Below are positions 24,364 through 31,997 of a stretch of DNA of 64,000 nt, in pieces. The notes beneath the pieces are model-generated. The model ran no database searches. It saw only the letters and a program-made list of their open reading frames with translations, and was not told the DNA's origin. Numbering within the stretch: position 1 is the first letter of the stretch; each line of letters starts with the position of its first letter. The DNA is from Rhizobiaceae bacterium (lineage in GTDB: Bacteria > Pseudomonadota > Alphaproteobacteria > Rhizobiales > Rhizobiaceae). The translations under genes and the position numbers were made by a program. Location of the stretch: the NCBI GenBank assembly GCA_023953905.1, contig JAMLJA010000001.1, forward strand, positions 124,001-188,000, in the 5' to 3' direction.

Positions 24364-25716
24364 CTATTCCGCCGCCTGTGGGACATGTTTTTGCTGTGGG
24401 GGCAGACGCCCTGCCGTTCGCTGCCAGAATCCTGAACTGAAGGCCGGATCACGCTGTGCCTCCAGGTCTCGCCAGTTTGGAAAGGACGCCGCGAAGACAT
24501 CTTCGCCCATCCGCGCGTCCTTGTAGGGATTGACGGCGCCGCCCGCGTCCACGGTGATGCGGTCGAGTTCGGCCAGAAGTTCGAGCGTGCGCGATCCGCG
24601 ATGCGGAAAGTCGAGCGTCAAGGTGTAGCCCGGGCGCGGAAACGACAGCAGTCCCGGCGACGTCACATCACCGAAGCGTTTCAGCACGGTGAGAAACGAT
24701 CCCTGCGCGGCCCGGTGTGTGGCCGTCAGCATGGCTGGCAGAGCGCGGCGCGCCGCCTCGAACGGAATGACGCTTTGATGCTGATGCAGGCCGCGTGGAC
24801 CGTACAGGCGGTTCCAGTTCCGGACCCCGTCAAGCGGGAAGAAAAACGACCGATAACCGGAAAGATGCTGGCCCGACTTGCGGCCTTTCGCCCATCGATA
24901 AGCGCCGTTGAAAGCCTTCAGAAAAGGCTGATTGAGGACCGTAAACGGCGGAGTAAAAGGCACACCAAAACCAAGTTTGCCGCTCGCTTTGACCACAGAA
25001 GAGGCATCCGCGTGGTTCCCGGTCAGCAGCAGACCGCGACCGGCACCCCTCCCCGTCGCCAGCTGATCGATCCAGGCGACAGCATATTCGTTCTGGCTGT
25101 CGGCTTGTTCAGCCACGTCGAAATAGGCTCCGAGACTTGGAAATGGCGTCACGCGCTCAACAACATCTGGTGAAGACACCTTCATCAGGCGAATTCTTGC
25201 CGAGACGATAAGCCCGGTCAGGCCCATGCCGCCGATGGTCGCGGAGAACAGCGCGCTGTTCTGCGTCCGGGAACAGACCAGTCGGTTGCCATTCGAACGC
25301 AACAACACAAGACTGTCGACGTGGCAGCCGAAAGTCCCGCGTCTGTGATGGTTCTTGCCATGCACATCATTGGCGATCGCCCCGCCAATTGTCACGAACC
25401 TGGTGCCCGGCACGACTGCCGGAAAATAGCCGAAAGGAATCGCGTGGTCGATCAGCGCCGACAGCATGACGCCGCCCTCGACCTCGACCTCTCCTGTATC
25501 CGAATCGAGAGATATGATCCTGTTCAGGCCGCGCATGTCGATCATCGCGCCTGTCGGATTCAGGCAGGTGTCTCCATAGCTACGACCATTGCCATAGGCG
25601 AGGAGCGACCCGGAGGCGATCGACCCGGCCCCGAATGCCGCCATGGCCGCATCCGCAGACATGCCACGATAAACCGGCGGGGCCACACGCCCAAAGCTCT
25701 CAAACGCTTCGCTCAT
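24364..25716 (-). CDS. FAD-dependent DprE1-like oxidoreductase
   Basis: The 450-residue protein has a PCMH/FAD domain with YGNGRSYGDT near residue 41 and VVPGTRFVTIGGAIANDVHGKNHH from about 101, which matches decaprenylphosphoryl-beta-D-ribose 2'-epimerase subunit DprE1. Further matches are IGGMGLTGL and Lys399 in YKDAR, the counterpart of the active-site Lys418 of the mycobacterial enzyme. The residue corresponding to its Cys387 is Thr367 in LTLDFP. It should oxidise a lipid-linked pentose hydroxyl to a ketone. Its start overlaps the stop of the HAD-UbiA gene by four bases. Sugar oxidases of the general FAD_binding_4 family are the alternative, but the motif match and UbiA neighbour favour DprE1-like. 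Confidence 0.82.
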   Translation of the reverse strand: MSEAFESFGRVAPPVYRGMSADAAMAAFGAGSIASGSLLAYGNGRSYGDTCLNPTGAMIDMRGLNRIISLDSDTGEVEVEGGVMLSALIDHAIPFGYFPAVVPGTRFVTIGGAIANDVHGKNHHRRGTFGCHVDSLVLLRSNGNRLVCSRTQNSALFSATIGGMGLTGLIVSARIRLMKVSSPDVVERVTPFPSLGAYFDVAEQADSQNEYAVAWIDQLATGRGAGRGLLLTGNHADASSVVKASGKLGFGVPFTPPFTVLNQPFLKAFNGAYRWAKGRKSGQHLSGYRSFFFPLDGVRNWNRLYGPRGLHQHQSVIPFEAARRALPAMLTATHRAAQGSFLTVLKRFGDVTSPGLLSFPRPGYTLTLDFPHRGSRTLELLAELDRITVDAGGAVNPYKDARMGEDVFAASFPNWRDLEAQRDPAFSSGFWQRTAGRLPPQQKHVPQAAE

Positions 25717-27164
25717 GGCACGAACACCGCAGCGACAAGCAACAGTGCGCCGAATAGCACCACGATCTGACTACGCCAGTCACGGGTGATGAACACGACG
25801 GGATCATCATGCATCTCATCCCGACGCGCGAGGATCCAGATCCTCATGGCGATGTAAAGCACGAGAGGGGCAAGCGGCCAGATCATGAACGGATGGACGT
25901 ACTGTTCACGCACGGCGTCGCTGTCGATGTAGAGCGCCAGAACCAGAGCTGACGAAAACGCAGAGGCCATGCCTGCCTGAGCGACGATTTCCTCGTCCTC
26001 GGGACGGTATCCTCTTCCCGCAATGCGCTGCTTCGGATCAAGCGAAGTCGTTCGCAGTTCCACGTAACGCTTTACGAGTGCGAGCGACAGGAAGAAGAAC
26101 GTCGAAAAGGCAAGCAGCCAGAAGGAGATGTCGACGCCGGTTGCAGCAGTTCCGGCGAAGATGCGCATGGTGTAGAGACCGGCCAGCATCAAAACATCGA
26201 GCAGAAGCATGCGCTTGACCGCAAGAGAATAGGCCGTCGTCGCGACGAGATAGGTTACCAGGGTGACCAGAAAAAGCGGAGGCAGCAGCAGCGCGGTCAT
26301 CAAGCTGATTGCCAGCAGGAGGCAAGCGCTGACCATGCCGAATTTCATCGACAGAAGTCCGCTCGCGAAAGGTCGATTTCGCTTGGTCGCGTGTTTGCGG
26401 TCCAGCCCAAGATCGAAGAAGTCGTTGATGATATAGATCGAGGATGCTGCCGCGCTAAAGGAAACGAAGGCAACGATGCAGGCGACCACCATCGATAGAT
26501 TGGCGTATTCATGCGAGAGCAGCATCGGGACCGCAATCAGCGCGTTTTTCAGCCATTGATGGACGCGCAGCATCTTGAAAACGGTCTTGAACGTCGGCTT
26601 GGGCGTCTCCAAAAGTTCAGCATCGTGGGCCACCTGCCAGCGTGTGGCGGCACAGTCGGGCGCAACCACAATGGACGCGCGCGCCGCGTCGAAGACCTTT
26701 AGATCGTGGCGACTGTTGCCGACATAATCGAACCCGCCATCCCCGAACGCGTCGCACAGAGCTGCACGCTTCCGTTCCGACGTGAGATTATTCAGCCCTT
26801 CCGTCGCCATGACGTCGTCGAAGATATCGAGATGGGCCGCGATCGCATCGGCAAACTTGCGGGGCGTACCAGTCGCAAGAATGATCCTGCGGCCCTTCGC
26901 ACGTTCGTGCTTCAGACGATTTACCAGATTGGTCCGATAGGGAAGCAGCGCCGGATCGAGGTTTACCCGGGATGCGATCTCCTGCTTCAACCTGGCCGGG
27001 CCGCCAAACGCCCAGACGGGAAGCATCAGGAGATAGAGCGGATTCTTCCTGAGAAGGAGGAACAGCCCCTCCCACAGCAGGTCTGTCGCAATCAGCGTGC
27101 CGTCCAGATCGACCGCAAGCGGAATCGTCGTGTTTTCAGACCGCGCATCCATCCTTTGTCCCAC
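25713..27164 (-). CDS. HAD phosphatase-UbiA prenyltransferase fusion
   Basis: The 483-residue protein has two parts. Residues about 15-190 form a HAD domain with the nucleophile motif AVDLDGTLI (Asp19, Asp21) and a later NSRHDLKVF acid motif. Residues about 200-483 form a UbiA-type membrane domain with the Mg-diphosphate motif N247-D248-FF-D251-LGL-D255 and KRNRPFASG, which is the wording of phosphoribosyl-decaprenyl-phosphate synthases (Rv3806c-type, NoeC-like). It may attach phosphoribose to polyprenyl phosphate and remove the 5-phosphate in one polypeptide. It is the first gene of the operon. GTG 27164 has GGGAGA five bases before it; ATG 27152 is an alternative start. Confidence 0.85.
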   Translation of the reverse strand: MGQRMDARSENTTIPLAVDLDGTLIATDLLWEGLFLLLRKNPLYLLMLPVWAFGGPARLKQEIASRVNLDPALLPYRTNLVNRLKHERAKGRRIILATGTPRKFADAIAAHLDIFDDVMATEGLNNLTSERKRAALCDAFGDGGFDYVGNSRHDLKVFDAARASIVVAPDCAATRWQVAHDAELLETPKPTFKTVFKMLRVHQWLKNALIAVPMLLSHEYANLSMVVACIVAFVSFSAAASSIYIINDFFDLGLDRKHATKRNRPFASGLLSMKFGMVSACLLLAISLMTALLLPPLFLVTLVTYLVATTAYSLAVKRMLLLDVLMLAGLYTMRIFAGTAATGVDISFWLLAFSTFFFLSLALVKRYVELRTTSLDPKQRIAGRGYRPEDEEIVAQAGMASAFSSALVLALYIDSDAVREQYVHPFMIWPLAPLVLYIAMRIWILARRDEMHDDPVVFITRDWRSQIVVLFGALLLVAAVFVP

Positions 27165-27341
27165 TCAGTCTCCCGCATCTGCATCATGGCGATACTGCGG
27201 AAGTTCTAATCACGAGTGGTCAGGCAACACTTAATCCGGAGCGATTTTCCGCCCTTTCACGGCCAACATTTGGCACTTAGGTTTAACATATCCTTGCAGC
27301 CCAGCCGTGTGAGACGCAAGCAGCGTCGAGAAGATAAAGGT

Positions 27342-27629
27342 CTATTGCTTCACGCGGCCTACACCGTCGCGAATCTCGATGGTTTCCGTTCCAATCAGGG
27401 CCTCTCTGTCGCCATTGGGCATCGTCACAAAGCACCCGCTGGGGCAGAAATCCATCGTTTCACCGGCAGCAAGCGACAATTCACTCTTGCTGCCGCCTTC
27501 GGTAACAACGAGCGTGCGCGCCTGTTCGTCCTTGTTGACGATCGTGGCCGCGTGCGCCAGACCCAACGCACCGAAGCTAAGAGCCAGAGCGGCAAGTATT
27601 TTTGTCTTCGCGGTCAAGGCATTCACCAT
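27342..27629 (-). CDS. Small periplasmic protein with conserved Cys pair
   Basis: The 95-residue protein has a Sec-type signal peptide (residues 1-27, ending LAHA) and a short mature domain with one Cys pair, Cys62 and Cys66 (DFCPSGC), likely a disulfide. It looks like a small beta-rich periplasmic protein of a family common in rhizobia with no assigned role. It lies on its own between the HAD-UbiA operon and the mechanosensitive channel, 177 bases from the former, and has no clear relation to either. Confidence 0.75.
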   Translation of the reverse strand: MVNALTAKTKILAALALSFGALGLAHAATIVNKDEQARTLVVTEGGSKSELSLAAGETMDFCPSGCFVTMPNGDREALIGTETIEIRDGVGRVKQ

Positions 27630-27713
27630 GTTTGAGACGAAGGAACCAGTTCCCGTCTTTCGGCAAGGTTATATGAAATCGCGTCTGAACGGCAACTGAA
27701 CGTTGTGGTTGCG

Positions 27714-30245
27714 TCAGTTCCCCGAACGTGGCGGCGTCTTTTTTCCCGCCGGCGCGCCGCTTGATAACGGATCGACATTGTCCAGCACTGAGCCACCCGC
27801 GACCTCCTCCTGACTCTCGACACGAGAGTCGGCCGCGGCAGCCTTTTCGCTAATCATATCTGATGCTTCACGCTCGAATCTCACAGGCACCACGCCGCGA
27901 ACTTCCACGTCGGTGCGGGGGAACGGTATCTCGATCCCTTCTTCGGCAAAGCGCTCGACGATGGCAAAGCGCACATCGTTCTGGACCCGCATCAGCGTCG
28001 TGATGTCAGCGAGAAATGCCCGGACCTCGAAATCAAGCGAGGAAGCACCGAAGGCCGTGAAGGCAACTGCGGGTTCGGGATTCTTGAGAACCAGTGGGTG
28101 GGCCTTGATCAATTCCATGAGGATCGCATGGACCTTGCGGGGATCGGAGCCGTAACCGACCCCGATGGGGATGTCGATGCGCCCGAGTTTGTTTCGATGC
28201 GTCCAGTTGCCGACCGCGGCGTTGATCAACTCGGAATTCGGCACAATCACGGTCTGACGCTGGAACGTCTCGATCTCCGTCGCGCGAACGCTGATCTTCT
28301 TGACAGTTCCCTGAATGGCACCGGTCACGACCCAGTCGCCCGCCTTGAACGGGCGCTCGGCCAGCAGAATGAGGCCGGACACGAAGTTGGAGACAACATT
28401 CTGAAGGCCGAAGCCGATGCCGAGCGACAGACCGCCCGCGATCAATGCGAGATTGGATAGATCCAGCCCGGCCGCCGAAATGCCAATCAGCCCCGAGATC
28501 GCCAGCCCTGCATAACCCACGACCGTTCTGATCGAATTGCGGACACCAGTGTCGATCCGCCCCCGGGCCATCACCGAACCGTCGAGCCATCCCTGGAACC
28601 ATCGGGTAAGCAGATACCCGCCCACAAACACCAGGATGCCTGTAAGGATGCCCGTAAATGAAATGTTGATCGAGCCGATCTGCACGCCGGTTGAGAACCT
28701 GTGCGCCCACGCACGCAGATCACCGATCTGGAATCCCCACGTCAGCAGCACCAGCGGCACGAAAATCGCAAGAATCAGCAAATTGATGCCGATGCCGACA
28801 CCAAGCCCGATCTGATCGAGCGTCGTCGCGTCCAACTTCTTGCCCGCGGCGAGACGACGGCCGAAGATCGTCGCGGCAAAACCGCCCTCGTCGCTGATGG
28901 CGCGCCCGGACAGGAACCCGATATAGGCCAGAACCAGCAGCGTGCCGGTCACCACCACCTGGATGGATACGAACATCGCCAGCCCAATATAGCCCAGCAA
29001 TGCTGCGGCCAGCGTGAAGCCGCCAACGGCGAACAGGAACACGCGCAGCCAGCTTGGCCACGGCCTCCAGTTTCCCTCTTGCGTTCTAAAGGGATGGATC
29101 AGGCCGATAAGAATGAACAGCACGGCAACGAAAGAGGTTGCGATAAAACTGCGCGCGATGGTCAGCGAAAGCGGCGACCCCATCTGCTGGTTCACTTCGC
29201 TCAGGAAAACGCTGATTCCGAGCACCGTGGCCATCGCCGTCGCCATCGCGACAAGCCATCGGGCGGGCTTGGACTCCACATGCACCAGCCGCCAGTTTGG
29301 CAGATGCGGTGAAAGTGCTGCCCGCGCGAGCCGGTTCACCCCAAAGATCATCAGCACTTCCTGCGCGAGCGACCGCAAAAAGGTCCCTATGTCACCGCGC
29401 AGCACATTGAAATAATTGAATAGGAAGGCGGTCGCGGCAAAGAACGCGGCAAGCGCCAAAGTGGGCAGGAGCGTCGACCAGAAAGCGACGGACAAGCGCG
29501 TCAGATAGCTAGGATCTTCCGCGTCGCGGTCAGGCTCCAGAAATCGCCCGAAAAGTCTGCGACCACCAATAAGCAAGAGGGCGGCGAAACCAAGCGCAAG
29601 AAAACCAGCCGCCAGAAACGCATGAAACTTGAAGTTGAATACGAATTTGAGCCAGGCCGCGATCGAACGATAGACGTTCTGGACTTCCCGTTGGCCGTCG
29701 GCAAGCGTTTCGCTTCCGAAGGCGTCGACCAGATTGTATCTGTCGGTGAGCAAGCGGGTAAAGAGATCGCTTCTCAAAGTGGCAATCTTGTCGATCAGAC
29801 CGCTGACGCGGATCGAGAGATCTTCTGCATTCCCGATCAGGACGTTGATATCACCCTTCTCTGCTAGCAGAGCGGCGCGCTCCTTCGAGACGAGCTCCGA
29901 TTCAGGGGGCTGGCCCTCGGCAGGCGGCGTGCCAAGTTGCTCCAGTCGGGCGTTGATCTCGCTGAGGCGCGGCCGGAAGGCGACACCGCTGCTGAGCACC
30001 CGCGACTGGATTTCTTCCAGTTCAAGGCGCAGTTCCAGGAGCTTGCCGTCGGTGTCTGCATTGTTGTCGATCTGCTTTTCGACGACATCAATCTGTCGCG
30101 CCAAGTCGTCCAGAACAGCCTTCTGTGTAGCGACGACCTCCGATGCCTGCTGCGCGGCCATTGGCTGGACCTGCTGCGCGTTTGCCGATGGCACAGGCGC
30201 GATCAGGCACAAAGTCAGCGCAAGCAAGCGCAGGAAGATTAACAT
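27714..30245 (-). CDS. Large MscS-type mechanosensitive channel with DUF3772 domain
   Basis: The protein (about 843 aa from ATG 30245; a start at 30326 would add 27 residues) has a signal peptide, a periplasmic coiled-coil-like domain with DUF3772 traits (about 25-200), ten or so membrane spans, and the MscS channel core. That core shows GLSLGIGFGLQNVVSNFVSG, then ERPFKAGDWV and VPNSELINAAVGNW. It should open under membrane tension to release solutes in osmotic down-shock. The last 50 residues are a low-complexity cytoplasmic tail. ATG 30245 gives a clean signal peptide (LLALTLCLIAPVPSANAQ). It is divergent from soxB with about 200 bases between them. Confidence 0.9.
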   Translation of the reverse strand: MLIFLRLLALTLCLIAPVPSANAQQVQPMAAQQASEVVATQKAVLDDLARQIDVVEKQIDNNADTDGKLLELRLELEEIQSRVLSSGVAFRPRLSEINARLEQLGTPPAEGQPPESELVSKERAALLAEKGDINVLIGNAEDLSIRVSGLIDKIATLRSDLFTRLLTDRYNLVDAFGSETLADGQREVQNVYRSIAAWLKFVFNFKFHAFLAAGFLALGFAALLLIGGRRLFGRFLEPDRDAEDPSYLTRLSVAFWSTLLPTLALAAFFAATAFLFNYFNVLRGDIGTFLRSLAQEVLMIFGVNRLARAALSPHLPNWRLVHVESKPARWLVAMATAMATVLGISVFLSEVNQQMGSPLSLTIARSFIATSFVAVLFILIGLIHPFRTQEGNWRPWPSWLRVFLFAVGGFTLAAALLGYIGLAMFVSIQVVVTGTLLVLAYIGFLSGRAISDEGGFAATIFGRRLAAGKKLDATTLDQIGLGVGIGINLLILAIFVPLVLLTWGFQIGDLRAWAHRFSTGVQIGSINISFTGILTGILVFVGGYLLTRWFQGWLDGSVMARGRIDTGVRNSIRTVVGYAGLAISGLIGISAAGLDLSNLALIAGGLSLGIGFGLQNVVSNFVSGLILLAERPFKAGDWVVTGAIQGTVKKISVRATEIETFQRQTVIVPNSELINAAVGNWTHRNKLGRIDIPIGVGYGSDPRKVHAILMELIKAHPLVLKNPEPAVAFTAFGASSLDFEVRAFLADITTLMRVQNDVRFAIVERFAEEGIEIPFPRTDVEVRGVVPVRFEREASDMISEKAAAADSRVESQEEVAGGSVLDNVDPLSSGAPAGKKTPPRSGN

Positions 30246-30452
30246 TCGTCTTGCCAATGGTCCTGCCAATCTGCGAATCCCGCGACGGGGTCGGTTTAGG
30301 TGGCGCACAGTGTTAAAGACCGCCACCTATATGAGCAAGCGATCCGCCACGGTTCGGAAAACGTCGGTCAAGCGACGCGCCGTGGCGAAAATATGGTCAT
30401 CACGGCTTGCACAGGCTGTAAGATGCGCGCCAACGACGAAAGCGGAAATCTC

Positions 30453-31712
30453 ATGGCGGAATATTCTGCATTTGCTTTGATCAGGAACGCATTATCGGCC
30501 AACCGCGACTGGAAGCCGGCATGGCGCAAGCCGGAGCCGAAGCCGAACTATGACGTCATAGTTGTCGGCGGCGGCGGACATGGCCTCGCGACAGCCTACT
30601 ATCTCGCCAAGGAATTCGGCATAACCAATGTCGCAGTGCTTGAGAAAGGCTATCTGGGCTCAGGAAATGTGGGGCGAAATACCGTTACGATCCGATCCAA
30701 CTATCTTCTTCCCGACAATATCCGCTTCTACGAACATTCCATGAAACTGTGGGAGAACCTGTCCCACGAACTGAACTACAACGTCATGTTTTCTCAAAGA
30801 GGGGTCGTCAATCTCGGACACACGCCAGGACAACTCGACGATTTTGTCCGGCGTGGCAACGCCATGCGCCACCTCGATGCGGACGCCAGACTGCTCGACC
30901 TCGATGAACTCAAACGTTTGATGCCGGGACTGGACACCAGCCGCAATCCCCGCTTCCCCATCCTGGGCGGACTGATCCAGCCTCGTGCTGGCACCGCCCG
31001 TCACGATGCGGTCGCCTGGGGATACGCCCGGGCGGCAGACCGACGCGGCGTGGACATTATCGAAAACTGCGAGGTGACGGGTTTTATCAAGGACGGCGAC
31101 CGCGTCATCGGTGTCGCAACCTCACGCGGCGAGATACGCGCCGCCAAGGTGGCTATCGCTGTTGCCGGATCGACGGGAGAGGTCATGCGCATGGCAGGTG
31201 TCGACGAACTCCCGATCGAAAGCCATGTGCTTCAGGCGTTCGTGACGGAATCCATCAAGCCCTTTCTCGACACGGTGGTTACCTTCGGCATGGGGCATTT
31301 CTATATGAGCCAGTCCGACAAGGGCGGGCTGGTCTTCGGCGGCGATATCGACGGTTACAACAGCTATGCCCAGCGCGGAAATCTGCCGATCGTAGAGGAC
31401 GTGATGAGCGAAATGCTGGCTCTGTTTCCGGGGCTTGCGCCCGTGCGAGTGCTGCGCTCATGGGGCGGCATCATGGATATGTCGATGGATGGCGCTCCCA
31501 TCATCACTACCGGGCCCCTGCCCGGCATGTATCTGAATTGCGGCTGGTGCTACGGCGGCTTCAAGGCCACCCCCGCCTCGGGTTTGTGCTTCGCCCACAC
31601 GATCGCGCGAGACGAGCCTCATGAAGTGTCTGCGCCTTTCCGACTCGACCGGTTCCATCGAGGCGCCGTTATCGACGACAAGGGACAGGGCGCAACGCCA
31701 CGTTTGCACTAG
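30453..31712 (+). CDS. soxB: Sarcosine oxidase beta subunit
   Basis: The 419-residue protein is the FAD/FMN-carrying beta subunit of heterotetrameric sarcosine oxidase. It has the dinucleotide motif VIVVGGGGHGLATAY near residue 35, the GNVGRNTVTIRSNYL block and GTARHDAVAWG, where His184 matches the covalent FMN site of this family. The enzyme oxidises sarcosine to glycine, H2O2 and methylene-THF. ATG 30453 gives the family length (about 416-420 residues); the frame runs back to 30300 but over non-protein-like sequence. The four subunit genes B, D, A and G follow in order, with gaps or overlaps of only a few bases. Confidence 0.95.
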   Translation: MAEYSAFALIRNALSANRDWKPAWRKPEPKPNYDVIVVGGGGHGLATAYYLAKEFGITNVAVLEKGYLGSGNVGRNTVTIRSNYLLPDNIRFYEHSMKLWENLSHELNYNVMFSQRGVVNLGHTPGQLDDFVRRGNAMRHLDADARLLDLDELKRLMPGLDTSRNPRFPILGGLIQPRAGTARHDAVAWGYARAADRRGVDIIENCEVTGFIKDGDRVIGVATSRGEIRAAKVAIAVAGSTGEVMRMAGVDELPIESHVLQAFVTESIKPFLDTVVTFGMGHFYMSQSDKGGLVFGGDIDGYNSYAQRGNLPIVEDVMSEMLALFPGLAPVRVLRSWGGIMDMSMDGAPIITTGPLPGMYLNCGWCYGGFKATPASGLCFAHTIARDEPHEVSAPFRLDRFHRGAVIDDKGQGATPRLH

Positions 31713-31721
31713 GACGATCTT

Positions 31722-31997
31722 ATGCTGATTACATGTCCCTATTGCGGGCCGCGCGACGTTTCCGAATTCACCTATCAGGGCGATGGCAACCGAACGCGCC
31801 CGGATCCGGATTCGACCGATCTGGGTGCGTGGAACCGCTATGTTTACGACCGCGTGAACATTGCCGGCGAACACAATGAGATCTGGCAGCACTCCGGCGG
31901 TTGTCGAATGCATATCGCCATCACCCGCTCAACCACGACCCACAAAATCTCGAGCGTTCGCGCTATGCGTGACGCAGGACCGGGAGCTGGCCAGTGA
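31722..31997 (+). CDS. soxD: Sarcosine oxidase delta subunit
   Basis: The 91-residue zinc-binding delta subunit has all four expected ligands: Cys5 and Cys8 in TCPYCG and His57 and Cys61 in HSGGC, as in the structurally known enzyme. It stabilises the junction of the other subunits. It starts 9 bases after soxB and overlaps soxA by four bases (GTGA), so translation is coupled. Confidence 0.95.
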   Translation: MLITCPYCGPRDVSEFTYQGDGNRTRPDPDSTDLGAWNRYVYDRVNIAGEHNEIWQHSGGCRMHIAITRSTTTHKISSVRAMRDAGPGAGQ

